This document shows, in pieces, positions 42,473-50,287 of a stretch of DNA of 64,000 nt. Each line of letters begins with the position of its first letter. Position 1 is the first letter of the stretch. A program made the translations under genes and the position numbers. The DNA is from Herpetosiphon geysericola (GTDB lineage: Bacteria; Chloroflexota; Chloroflexia; Chloroflexales; Herpetosiphonaceae), in contig NZ_LGKP01000035.1 of NCBI RefSeq assembly GCF_001306135.1, positions 124,001-188,000 on the forward strand. The letters run 5' to 3'. The notes beneath the pieces were generated by a model, which had not been told where the DNA came from, did not search any database, and worked only from the letters and a program-made list of their open reading frames with translations.

Positions 42473-43873
42473 TCATTGGGCTTTCTGTTCATTCAAATCA
42501 CGAAGTTGGATTCCAGCGGCACTTACAACGGCCAAATGGCTCATTTCTCGTCTCCGCGCATCATTTAAGTTAGCAGCAGACGAACGCTGGCGCAAATCAA
42601 CTGCCGTGCGATAGCCTTGTTGGCGCAAGCTTGCCGCCGCTTGAATGACCAAACTATGGTCATCGCCAACCACCAGCACGCTCTTGTTCGGTATAATCTC
42701 AGCTGGGGCAACTGCCGCCACGATTCGTTCGAGGCCATAGGCAAAGCCAACTGCTGGCATGGAGCGCCCACCGAGCGCTGCAACCAAATCATCATAGCGT
42801 CCGCCGCCGCACAATTGCAAGCCATCAGCGCCATCGATCTCGAAAATGAGGCCAGTGTAGTAATGCAAGCCACGACCCATGCCAAAATCGAGCACAACCT
42901 GATCTGCTGGCACGCCATATGCCTTGAGTAAATCAAGCGTGGTTTGCAACTCATCCAAAGCATCGGTTGCAACCGTATACTCTGTGCAGAGTTCGCGCAT
43001 GTGCTGCATAACGCTTGGCGCAGGGCCATGGGCCGCTGTCAGCGCCGAAAGCAAATGCCAAGCGCGATCAAGGTTCAGCGTATCGTCGCCACGGCGTAGT
43101 TTGCGCACCAAGCGCTGAATAATTGCTTGGGGCTCGCGACCACCGCTATCGAGGCGCACGCCAAGGCTTGGCACCACGCGCAAGAGCAGCGTTTCAAGGT
43201 CTTGGTCGGCGAGGTGAGCAAGGCTAGCTAAATCGACTGGAAGCTCATCATCGTCGTCGCGCCATTGTTGCTTAACCGCATCAAGCCCTTTCGAACGAAT
43301 CCGTTCGAGGCTCCAAGTGAGCGCCGAGATGATGCGTTCTGGTAAGCCAAGGCTATTGAGCAACGTCTTAATCACGCCAATATGGCCAATTGTTAACGTC
43401 CATTGCTCAATGCCCAACTCGCGCAGGCCAGTTACAGCCAAGCCAAGGGCTTCAGCATCGGCCAATGGGCCAGGCGCACCGAGCAATTCGATGCCAACTT
43501 GGGTAAATTGACGATAGGTTGCGCGGCGCGGGCGTTCGTAGCGAAACACCGGGCCAGCGTAACGCAAGCGCAACGGAATCGGCGCATCGCCCAAGCCACT
43601 GATGACCGCTCGTAAGACCGAGGCCGTCCATTCAGGGCGCAGGGCCAAATCGCGGCCAGCTTGATTCCAATGGTACAATTTGGCGATGAGATCATCACCA
43701 GATTTCTTTAAATACAATTCACGATGCTCAAGCAAGGGCAACTCAATTGGGTCGTAGCCAGCTTGATCAAAGGTAGCGGTTAATGTCTGAATCAGTGCCT
43801 GACGTTGGTGAACGGCAGCGCCAAACAGGTCACGCGTTCCACGAACCACTTCAGGAGTTAATTGATAGCCCAC
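42473..43873 (-). CDS. HisS/HisZ-like class II synthetase-fold protein
   Basis: A 466-residue protein with the class II catalytic core: GTRDLFG, LRPEWTASVLRA, FRYERPRRATYRQFTQVG (motif 2) and PAVGFAYGLERI (motif 3). A C-terminal anticodon-binding-like domain of about 75 residues (VLVVGDDHSLVIQAAASL) follows. It could be histidyl-tRNA synthetase or HisZ, the regulatory subunit of short-form ATP phosphoribosyltransferase. LRPEWT instead of LRPEGT, GRGLHYYTG instead of RGLDYYTG and LTIGHIGV point towards HisZ; the C-terminal domain points towards HisS. GTG 43873 is chosen as start because GGAGG lies five bases upstream. Confidence 0.8.
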   Translation of the reverse strand: MGYQLTPEVVRGTRDLFGAAVHQRQALIQTLTATFDQAGYDPIELPLLEHRELYLKKSGDDLIAKLYHWNQAGRDLALRPEWTASVLRAVISGLGDAPIPLRLRYAGPVFRYERPRRATYRQFTQVGIELLGAPGPLADAEALGLAVTGLRELGIEQWTLTIGHIGVIKTLLNSLGLPERIISALTWSLERIRSKGLDAVKQQWRDDDDELPVDLASLAHLADQDLETLLLRVVPSLGVRLDSGGREPQAIIQRLVRKLRRGDDTLNLDRAWHLLSALTAAHGPAPSVMQHMRELCTEYTVATDALDELQTTLDLLKAYGVPADQVVLDFGMGRGLHYYTGLIFEIDGADGLQLCGGGRYDDLVAALGGRSMPAVGFAYGLERIVAAVAPAEIIPNKSVLVVGDDHSLVIQAAASLRQQGYRTAVDLRQRSSAANLNDARRREMSHLAVVSAAGIQLRDLNEQKAQ

Positions 43874-44052
43874 AGGTTCCTCCGAGCACAATTAAGCCAC
43901 ATTGTACGCGAAAATTCGTTGTGGGTGAATGGAACCAATGAGGGTCGTATAGCGTAAAGTACTTATGTCTGCCTTGACGACGATAGAGTGGCGTGATACG
44001 CTGCTTTTGTTGGTACTTTACAGCTTGTTAACTGCCACGGGAAGGAAAGCCT

Positions 44053-44748
44053 ATGCATGGATTAATGATTTTTTCGGGATTATTTGGTGCGTTGGCAGTC
44101 ATCTTTTGGTTCTTCGGTCAGCCAATTTGGTCATTGTTAAATGTCCCCCGTCAACTCAACCAATTGTGGCAAGGTGTTTCAGTTCGGCGTAATCACGCAA
44201 TTGAACACGCTACCGTCAATGTGCTTGAAGAGCGCTATGGCTCGCAGATGGTTGATGGCTGTGCGACGACCGAAGGTTTCCGCATTCGCGCCGCGATTGA
44301 TCCAGCGTTATTGCTCGATGCTGCCCGCGAAGGCCTTTTGCGGCTGCAACGCGGCGATCGTTCAATGGCAATCTATCGTCGCTGTGCAACGGCCATTAGT
44401 TTCTGTTTTCTAACAGTTGCCTCGGTTGGCCTTGGCATGGTTGCCTTCCTGGATATGTTGTCGAGTACCAGTATTTTCTTGGCATTAACCATTGCTGGCG
44501 CGCTTACACCGAAATTAAGCCCTCTTTTTCAACGCTTTTTTACAACCTCGCTTGATGTTAAGGGCATGACTATTGGCGCAATCGAGTTAGTGCCACCAAC
44601 GTTGTTTATGGGTTTGTCGTTCGCTGCTGGCGGCGCAGAGTTCGCCGTGCGCACCAAACCAGCTCGCCGCATCTACCAACCACCCTATCGCTATGGCGAA
44701 CGGGTTCCGGTCTATGTGCCAGTTGAAAACAATACCCGCCAACGCTAA
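44053..44748 (+). CDS. DUF6391-type membrane protein
   Basis: A 231-residue protein with a helix at about 7-28, a soluble stretch containing RRNHAIEHATVNVLEERY, two helices at about 115-155, and a hydrophobic segment near 185-200. The RNHAxEHATV motif is the family hallmark and contains two histidines and a glutamate that could bind metal; no activity is known. AAGGAAAG upstream supports ATG 44053. It has its own terminator. Confidence 0.78.
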   Translation: MHGLMIFSGLFGALAVIFWFFGQPIWSLLNVPRQLNQLWQGVSVRRNHAIEHATVNVLEERYGSQMVDGCATTEGFRIRAAIDPALLLDAAREGLLRLQRGDRSMAIYRRCATAISFCFLTVASVGLGMVAFLDMLSSTSIFLALTIAGALTPKLSPLFQRFFTTSLDVKGMTIGAIELVPPTLFMGLSFAAGGAEFAVRTKPARRIYQPPYRYGERVPVYVPVENNTRQR

Positions 44749-44773
44749 ATCAGCCTGAATTAACCAATAATCA

Positions 44774-44803
44774 AAAGCCGAAGTTTAGTGCTTCGGCTTT
44801 TTT
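44774..44803. terminator. intrinsic terminator after the DUF6391 gene
   Basis: AGCCGAAG and CTTCGGCT pair across a 7-base loop and are followed by six T; a run of A precedes the stem, so it could act in both directions. Confidence 0.85.
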
Positions 44804-44822
44804 GTTGCCCAAAAAATCACCC

Positions 44823-44853
44823 TTGTGTCTGCCCTTGGGGATGACTCTATACT
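44823..44853 (+). promoter_or_regulatory. MerR-type promoter with 19-bp spacer
   Basis: TTGTGT and TATACT are separated by 19 bases, the elongated spacing characteristic of promoters controlled by MerR-family regulators. The -10 box ends only six bases before the ATG of the MerR gene. Confidence 0.6.
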
Positions 44854-44859
44854 AGCGCT

Positions 44860-45672
44860 ATGAACGAACCGCTTATCTCAATTGGCAACTTTGCCGAGGC
44901 AACTCGGCTTTCGCTCAAGGCCTTGCGTTTGTACGATCAACTGGGCATTTTATCAGCTCGCTATGTCGATCCACACAATGGCTATCGCTACTATCACGCC
45001 GAGCAACTGGCACCTGCTCGCTTGATTAGCATGTTGCGCCAAATCAACATGCCGCTGGCCACGATTCGCCAAGTAATTGCTGGCGATGCCAAAGATGCCG
45101 AGATTTTGCTTAGTCGCTACATTCGCTCGGTCGAGTTGCAGGCAATCCAAGCCCGACGTGCCCAAAGCCTTATTCTCGGATTAATTCGTCAAGAAGGAGT
45201 TTGTATGAGTCTCGAAGTAACTGTCCGCCAACAAGCAGATCAGCCCATCCTGAGCATCACCAAACGCACGTTTGTTAACGAGTTGGATAATGTAATTGCC
45301 CATGCCTTCCACAGTATGGAACGCTTTGCTGCTGATAATAATTTAGTTGTGCGTGGGCCTGCATTTGGCATTTTTCACGGCACGATTAACGCCGATGATG
45401 ACGGCCCAATCGAAATTTGTTTACCAGTTGATCAGCTTGTTGAGCAGCAAGGCGAGATTGTTGGGCGCATTTTGCCTGCTGGCAAAGTTGCAGTTGTGAC
45501 TATGCATGGCGATCAATGCGAGTTTCCGCATATTTTGGCTGGCTACGATGCTGGTAGCGATTGGATCAAAGCCAATGGCTATGTTGTCTCCGATTCGCCG
45601 CGCGAAATCTGGGTCAACCCGCCTGGCCCTGATGCCTTGATGGAGATTGCTTGGCCCTTCCACGAAGCCTAG
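44860..45672 (+). CDS. MerR-family regulator with GyrI-like effector-binding domain
   Basis: The protein has 270 residues. The MerR winged helix is ISIGNFAEATRLSLKALRLY and NGYRYYHAEQ (about 5-50), followed by the dimerisation helix to about 110. A GyrI/AraC-type effector domain (about 118-270) is the kind that binds cationic small molecules in BmrR/TipA-like regulators. No target transporter is adjacent, so the visible target is its own promoter, which has the 19-bp spacer. The start lies so close to the -10 box that the mRNA is probably leaderless; no ribosome binding site is present. Confidence 0.85.
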   Translation: MNEPLISIGNFAEATRLSLKALRLYDQLGILSARYVDPHNGYRYYHAEQLAPARLISMLRQINMPLATIRQVIAGDAKDAEILLSRYIRSVELQAIQARRAQSLILGLIRQEGVCMSLEVTVRQQADQPILSITKRTFVNELDNVIAHAFHSMERFAADNNLVVRGPAFGIFHGTINADDDGPIEICLPVDQLVEQQGEIVGRILPAGKVAVVTMHGDQCEFPHILAGYDAGSDWIKANGYVVSDSPREIWVNPPGPDALMEIAWPFHEA

Positions 45673-45728
45673 ATGTGATGCACTCAGCCCCCTTGCTCGC
45701 ATCCAGTGGGTGAGGGGGCATAAAATCG

Positions 45729-46502
45729 TTATAACAAACTAATCAGCCAATGCAACAGCGGCGCCATCAACAAGGCTGGTAGCAACGAAGCCACCCGAAT
45801 TTTGGTTAGATCAAGCAGATTGATGCCGACCCCAACCACCATCAAACCGCCAACCCCAGTGATGATCAACACTCGTGGATCAACCGCTGGATTGGGCAAA
45901 ATCGTGGCTAAGGAGCCAGCAGCGAGCGCTACGCCACCTTGATAGATTAAAATAATCAGAATCGAAAAGCCCACGCCGATGCCAAAGCTGCTGGCCAAAG
46001 CGACAGCTGCCAATCCATCAAGCGCCGCCTTGATGATCAACAGCTGGGCATCGCCAACCAAGCCATTGTTGATGCTGCCAATCAAGGTCATTGGGCCAAT
46101 ACAGAAGAGCAACGAGGCTGCGACAAAGCCCTCGGTAAAGCGTCCGCTGCCGCGAAATTTGGCTTTGAGCCAATCGCCAAGCGCTGCCAAACGCTCCTCA
46201 ACCTGCCACCACTCGCCAAGCAAGCCACCAACGACCAATCCCACCAAGCCGATGACCACGCCATCGACCACAATTGGTTGGCTGGCTTGGGCGGTGCTTT
46301 GCAAGGTTGCGCCTGCTTTATTCATGCTGCCAGCCATCGATAAACCAATAAAAATTGTTACCAAACCCAAGGCCTGCATAATCACCGTTTGCATGCGTTC
46401 AGGCAAGCGCCCGCGTAGCGCCAAACCCAAACCCGTACCGAGCGCCACCGTTACCACGTTGATGATTGTTCCATTGAGCTTTGCCCACAAACTCAGATCC
46501 AT
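45729..46502 (-). CDS. DUF554 family membrane protein
   Basis: The protein has 257 residues and about seven helices. It opens with the family-typical WAKLNGTIINVVTVALGTG and contains TEGFVAASLLFCIGPMTLIG and FGIGVGFSILIILIYQG. The family is predicted to be a transporter or channel without proven substrate. ATG 46502 has AGGAG eight bases upstream; the longer frame runs through the tRNA gene and is not coding. It is transcribed just downstream of the tRNA-Arg gene on the same strand. Confidence 0.87.
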   Translation of the reverse strand: MDLSLWAKLNGTIINVVTVALGTGLGLALRGRLPERMQTVIMQALGLVTIFIGLSMAGSMNKAGATLQSTAQASQPIVVDGVVIGLVGLVVGGLLGEWWQVEERLAALGDWLKAKFRGSGRFTEGFVAASLLFCIGPMTLIGSINNGLVGDAQLLIIKAALDGLAAVALASSFGIGVGFSILIILIYQGGVALAAGSLATILPNPAVDPRVLIITGVGGLMVVGVGINLLDLTKIRVASLLPALLMAPLLHWLISLL

Positions 46503-46560
46503 TCTGCATACTCCTAAACAAAAACCACGAAGCCTTGGCGCTTCGTGGTTGTTTGGCATA

Positions 46561-46637
46561 TGGTGACCCCGGCGCGACTCGAACGCGCGACACACAGTTT
46601 AGGAAACTGTTGCTCTATCCACCTGAGCTACGGGATC
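46561..46637 (-). tRNA. tRNA-Arg (anticodon CCT)
   Basis: A full cloverleaf is visible on the minus strand. The acceptor GATCCCG pairs with CGGGGTC. The D arm contains GCTCAGGTGGATAGAGC. The anticodon stem ACAGT/ACTGT holds the loop TTCCTAA (anticodon CCT, codon AGG). The T arm is GCGCGTTCGAGTCGCGC. The 3' CCA is encoded. Confidence 0.96.
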
Positions 46638-46682
46638 GTACCAACGGCAATTATGCTTAAGCCCGCCCGAAATGTCAACCCC

Positions 46683-46944
46683 GTATAAGTAAGGATGAGG
46701 GATGAAAGGGAGAAGTCAAAAGGCAAAAGTCAAAATGAACCTAGAGAGCATAAAATAAGGATGAAGGATGAAGGATGAGGGATGAAGGCGAGAGCATAGA
46801 ACAAAGAGCATAGAACATAAGGATTGGCTATAGGCTATTGGCTTTTGGAATCCCAAAAAAACGTTCCGCTAGCCTATAGCCTTGCTTCGTGTTCTTTGTG
46901 GTTTAGAAACCTAAACTTTGCCCTATGTTCTATGCTCTTCCTGG
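46683..46944. repeat. 7-mer repeat tract
   Basis: One of the clearest tracts: GGATGAG/GGATGAA and AAAAGGC/AAAAGTC 7-mers (46690-46735), GGATGAA again (46758-46790), AGAACAA/AGAGCAT/AGAACAT (46795-46820), GGCTATA/GGCTATT (46823-46845), and TATGTTC/TATGCTC at the end. The tract reaches to the stop codon of the dioxygenase gene. Confidence 0.88.
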
Positions 46945-47793
46945 TTAAATTTGCAAGCCAATCTCGAAGCTGGCACTATAGCCTTGGCCGCTTGGTACAA
47001 CCGTCAAGACTGTTTGGCCAGCGCTTTGTTGATAGATGCCATCGCCATCGTTGAGTAAGGTGCGTACACCTTTGGCAACATACGGCGTTTGCGCATGCAC
47101 CACATCGGTCAGGCTTTCGTCGAAGAAAAATTGTGAAGTAAATTCATAGCCTGCATCGGTGCGAATTTTAAAGTGAATATGCACCGCCCGCCCTTGATAC
47201 CAACCAGGATAGATTGTGGTGAAGTTGGCAACCCCAGCGTCATCGGTGCGCTGATAACCCCGCAGGAATTTCTGCCCAACTGTGTCAAAGCTGCGATCGG
47301 TCGCATCCGAATAAACGCCATCAGCATCACAATGCCACAAATCGACAATTGCCCCTGCTAAGGCCGTACACGTACCAGCCCCAATTTGACTGACCACCAC
47401 TTTAATATCGAGCTGCGTGCCTGCACTAACAGCGTTATTGCTGGGATCAGAACGAATATCCGAGCGCTCTAATTTTTCATCAACAAAATAGGGACCTTCG
47501 GTTAACTCGGGCCGTACAATACAACTTGGCAAGGCTGCAACGGCCTCGCTAGTAGCGGTTGCCTCGGCTGTGCTGGTGGCCGCGCTGGTCGCCGTTGCAA
47601 CCTCGCCGATTGTGTTGGTTGCTGCTGTTGTGGCGGTTGTGGTTGGCGCATTCGCCTGGGCAACGCTGGTTGCAGTTGGCGTTACGTCGCTGCTACAACC
47701 AGCCAAAACCGCTGCCGAGCCAGCCAAACCAAACAGTTTGAGCACCTCGCGGCGACTCAAAATCCGGCCAACTGGTTGATCATCATTATCCAT
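46945..47793 (-). CDS. intradiol ring-cleavage dioxygenase-like protein, Tat-type lipoprotein
   Basis: The protein has 282 residues. The N-terminus has a twin-arginine motif SRREVLKLFG and a lipobox LAGC (Cys near 33), then a Thr/Ala-rich tether to about 90. The catalytic domain resembles catechol/protocatechuate dioxygenases. The iron-binding Tyr is in CDADGVYSD, and Tyr plus two His are in IYPGWYQGRAVHIHFKI. LTEGPYFVDEKLERSDI is the typical N-terminal segment of the domain. Export of a folded, iron-loaded enzyme fits the Tat signal. The aromatic substrate is unknown. Confidence 0.84.
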   Translation of the reverse strand: MDNDDQPVGRILSRREVLKLFGLAGSAAVLAGCSSDVTPTATSVAQANAPTTTATTAATNTIGEVATATSAATSTAEATATSEAVAALPSCIVRPELTEGPYFVDEKLERSDIRSDPSNNAVSAGTQLDIKVVVSQIGAGTCTALAGAIVDLWHCDADGVYSDATDRSFDTVGQKFLRGYQRTDDAGVANFTTIYPGWYQGRAVHIHFKIRTDAGYEFTSQFFFDESLTDVVHAQTPYVAKGVRTLLNDGDGIYQQSAGQTVLTVVPSGQGYSASFEIGLQI

Positions 47794-47872
47794 GGCAATA
47801 ACTCCTTGTGCATAAACCGCCCAAGCAGCATACCAAAGAATAATGAAGAAAACTTAAAGATTTTATAAGTAA

Positions 47873-48244
47873 TTAGCTAAACATATGGATTAATAATGCC
47901 ACCAAGGCAATGATTGCTGGGCCACCTTGGACAAATAAAATCGAGCGTTTGGCCGTCAAGCCGCCATAAATCGCCGCTACCACTACACAACACACGAAAA
48001 ATAATTGAATTTGTAAGCCAAAATCAGGATTGGGATGCACCAAGCCCCAAATTAAACCAGCCGCCAAAAAGCCATTGTATAAGCCTTGGTTGGCTGCCAA
48101 CGATTTGGTTTGTTGGGCAAACTCAGGCGTTAAGCCAAACGATTTGGCAGTGCTTGGCTTGGTCCAAGCGAACATTTCCAAATACAAAATATAGATGTGT
48201 TCGACCGCCACCAAGCCTACCAAAATTAAACTTACGATTGCCAT
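47873..48244 (-). CDS. DUF1304 family membrane protein
   Basis: The protein has 123 residues and four helices. The pattern VGLVAVEHIYILYLEMFAW, NQGLYNGFLAAGLIWG and GLTAKRSILFVQGGPA is that of DUF1304 over the full family length. No function is known. It is separated from the dioxygenase by 79 bp and may be an independent unit. A GGAAAGG element upstream supports the ATG at 48244. Confidence 0.88.
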   Translation of the reverse strand: MAIVSLILVGLVAVEHIYILYLEMFAWTKPSTAKSFGLTPEFAQQTKSLAANQGLYNGFLAAGLIWGLVHPNPDFGLQIQLFFVCCVVVAAIYGGLTAKRSILFVQGGPAIIALVALLIHMFS

Positions 48245-48304
48245 AGCCTGTTACCTTTCCTTGGTTGCTAACTGTTGACAACTAGCTAGCTATAGTACCG
48301 CAAA

Positions 48305-48500
48305 AATTCAAATGTCAGAAGGCAAAAGTCAAAGGATGAAGAAAGAGCATAGAACATAGAACATAATCCTAAAAATCTGTAGCCACAAAACTTAACCTTC
48401 GTGCTCTTCGCGTCCTTCGCGGTTTCCATCCTTCGTGCGCTTCGTGTCCTTCGTGGATAAGATTTTAACGCAGAGGCGCAGAGAAGATATGGCTATAGGA
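48305..48500. repeat. mosaic 7-mer/9-mer intergenic repeat tract
   Basis: CAGAAGGCAAAAGTCAAAGG units, AGAGCAT/AGAACAT 7-mers, CCTTCGTGC/TCTTCGCGT 9-mers and TTAACGCAGAGGCGCAGAG (near 48467). Between it and the MBL gene lie a short non-repeat piece and the double-hairpin element. Confidence 0.85.
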
Positions 48501-48560
48501 TAACTTTAATTCAAACAAAAGGGTTGAAAGCAAGCGCATAACCATCCACAAAGCACATTT

Positions 48561-48625
48561 TAGGGGGTACAGGGGGATGAAAACCCCCTGTGTTCCCCGC
48601 CTTGAGGCGGGGAACACAGGGGTGG
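48561..48625 (+). repeat. double-hairpin REP-like element, copy 2
   Basis: ACAGGGGG-7 nt-CCCCCTGT (48569-48591) is followed directly by GTTCCCCGCC-TTGA-GGCGGGGAAC (48592-48615) and then ACAGGGGTGGT. It is the inverted counterpart of 10281-10336, with the same loop ATGAAAA/CTGAAAA, the same TTGA tetraloop and the same GGGTGGT flank. Confidence 0.82.
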
Positions 48626-48638
48626 TACGTTTCTAAAA

Positions 48639-49514
48639 CTAACCTCTAGTTAGTTCATCCTCGATTGGTAGCCAGCGATAGGCAGTGCCCTCGGGCACGA
48701 CATAGCCAAAGCTTGGGGTTGGAAAGTGGCATGGAGCAACTAAGGTTTTGCCATCACTTACTTGGGCTAACACGGCTAGCCGCGTGGCTTGCGCTTGATC
48801 ACTATCAACATCCAAACCGGTGGCAAAGCTTGGCTCAAACATTTGAATTGGGTTGAAAAATATATCGCCAGCAAGCAACACTCGTTCGCCTGTGCCATGG
48901 TCAATCACAAGCGCGGTGTGGCCTGGGCTATGGCCTGGGGTAAACCATGTTGTGATGCCTTCTGCCAGTTCAAAATCTGGATCAAAAAACTCAAGCCGAC
49001 CTTGGGCTTCGAGCCACAAAACCTGATCCTGCAAGTAGCCAGCGCGCTCAGGGCTGTGCTGTTGCATAAACGCAATCAGGCCTTTTTCTGCTTGATGAGC
49101 CAAATAGCGGGCATTCGGAAATCGTGCTTGCAAACTGCCATCGACATAATGGGTATTCAGCCCAACATGATCAACGTGTAAATGAGTTAGGAAAACCGTA
49201 TCAATCATCGCAGGATCAACGCCCAGCAATGCCAATTGAGCTTCAAGTTGTTGGCTGCTCAGTGGTTGCGTTGGCGCTGGAGCCTTGCCCAAGCCAGTAT
49301 CAACCAAGATCGTGCGCTCTGCTTGTTGAATCAGGTAGCAATGCACACGGCCTAGCAGGGTTTCTGGATTGTAAAACGAGCTTGGATAGCTCGCACGAAC
49401 CTTATCCCAAATCTCGCCGCTGACTGGAAGTATCGGCCATGGCGTGGTGACATCGACGATTGCGGTAATCGTGCTTGGCCCAAGCTGAATTGTGCGCTGG
49501 TGGAGGGTTGACAT
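48639..49514 (-). CDS. MBL-fold metallo-hydrolase
   Basis: A 291-residue metallo-beta-lactamase-fold enzyme. Metal-binding motifs are FLTHLHVDHVG (HxHxDH, about 109-119), the histidine in FTPGHSPGHTALV, the Asp in LLAGDIFFNP, and a late APCHFPTP. The VDTGLGKAPAPT region is typical of the AHL-lactonase/quorum-quenching-like subgroup, but the substrate is not decidable. ATG 49514 has AAGGAG six bases upstream. It is divergent from a TetR gene, and its consensus promoter contains that gene's probable operator, so the TetR protein most likely represses it. Confidence 0.87.
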   Translation of the reverse strand: MSTLHQRTIQLGPSTITAIVDVTTPWPILPVSGEIWDKVRASYPSSFYNPETLLGRVHCYLIQQAERTILVDTGLGKAPAPTQPLSSQQLEAQLALLGVDPAMIDTVFLTHLHVDHVGLNTHYVDGSLQARFPNARYLAHQAEKGLIAFMQQHSPERAGYLQDQVLWLEAQGRLEFFDPDFELAEGITTWFTPGHSPGHTALVIDHGTGERVLLAGDIFFNPIQMFEPSFATGLDVDSDQAQATRLAVLAQVSDGKTLVAPCHFPTPSFGYVVPEGTAYRWLPIEDELTRG

Positions 49515-49558
49515 CAATAACTCCTTGCTTTTGTCGGTATGCTATACTACTTGAATAT

Positions 49559-49609
49559 GTTGAATTAGCGTTCAACTTGATTATATTGAACTGTAGTTCA
49601 ATTTGTCAA
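49559..49609. promoter_or_regulatory. divergent promoter/operator region of the MBL and TetR genes
   Basis: For the minus-strand MBL gene there is a perfect TTGACA (49604-49609) and TATAAT (49580-49585) with an 18-base spacer. In that spacer lies the palindrome ATTGAACT-GT-AGTTCAAT (49585-49602). A second dyad GTTGAA-6 nt-TTCAAC lies at 49559-49576, its centre 26 bp away. The plus strand offers TTGAAT (49560-49565) and TATATT (49582-49587) for the TetR gene. Confidence 0.75.
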
Positions 49610-49623
49610 GAGGGAAATTAACC

Positions 49624-50202
49624 ATGGTTGATGATTCCAAAACTGCGAAAAAACCAACAGCGCAACGAGCTGATGCCCAACAAAATCATGGCCGGATTCT
49701 GGCGGCGGCCAAGGCGCGTTTTGCCAGTGATGGCCCAAACGCCGCGATGGATGCGATTGCGCGGGATGCTGGCGTGGCGGTTGGCACGCTCTATCATCAT
49801 TTTGGCTCCAAAGAAGGCCTGTTGAATCTGGTGATTCATGAGCATTTTCAGGTGGTGATGGATTTTCTGGCAAGCTTGCAGGATTCGGCAGATCCTTGGT
49901 GGGCGGTCGAGCAGCTGGTGCGGGGCATGGCCAAACGCCAACTCAAAGATCGGGCGTTTAAAACCATGATTCAGCAACATACGAATTTAATTGCAGCCAG
50001 TAGCCAAGCTAAACAGGGCATCAATCCGGCAATTCAAAGCTTAATTGACCGTGCCAAAGCTGCTGGCTTAGTGCGTGCCGATTTGCAAGCAGGCGATTTA
50101 TCGATCTTATTGGCGGGATTGCCGATCGGTGATGATCAGGCTGAACAGCGCGAACGCTATCTGGCAATTGTGTTGCAGGGCATCAAAAGCGAAAGCTCAT
50201 AA
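49624..50202 (+). CDS. TetR-family transcriptional regulator
   Basis: The protein has 192 residues. The helix-turn-helix is MDAIARDAGVAVGTLYHHFG (about 39-58), preceded by the usual first helix ILAAAKARFASDG. The ligand-binding domain is helical and not specific enough for a prediction. The start at ATG 49624 follows GAGGG about nine bases upstream. Divergent orientation and the two TTGAA/TTCAA dyads point to control of itself and of the MBL hydrolase. An inducer related to the hydrolase substrate is a fair guess. Confidence 0.87.
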   Translation: MVDDSKTAKKPTAQRADAQQNHGRILAAAKARFASDGPNAAMDAIARDAGVAVGTLYHHFGSKEGLLNLVIHEHFQVVMDFLASLQDSADPWWAVEQLVRGMAKRQLKDRAFKTMIQQHTNLIAASSQAKQGINPAIQSLIDRAKAAGLVRADLQAGDLSILLAGLPIGDDQAEQRERYLAIVLQGIKSESS

Positions 50203-50207
50203 GCATG

Positions 50208-50213
50208 TATAAT
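50208..50213 (+). promoter_or_regulatory. possible -10 box of purC
   Basis: TATAAT preceded by TG, 75 bases before purC and directly after the TetR stop codon. The -35 region is poor, consistent with an extended -10 promoter. Confidence 0.45.
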
Positions 50214-50287
50214 GGGGCGGGCAGACTCCATTTGGCGGGTTTGCCATTGAATTTGCTTGCTCAACAACGCATGAAGGAGCGTTTTCA

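Noticed and set aside
43965-44192. 75-residue open frame before the DUF6391 gene
   Set aside because: It overlaps the supported gene in another frame and lacks a ribosome binding site.
45687-45719. G/C-rich hairpin between the MerR and DUF554 genes as a terminator
   Set aside because: The stem has interruptions and neither strand has a T run after it, so support is too weak to list.
45979-46566. 195-residue open frame on the plus strand
   Set aside because: It is antisense to the DUF554 gene, its composition is Lys/Pro/Thr-rich as in shadow frames, and it runs into the tRNA.
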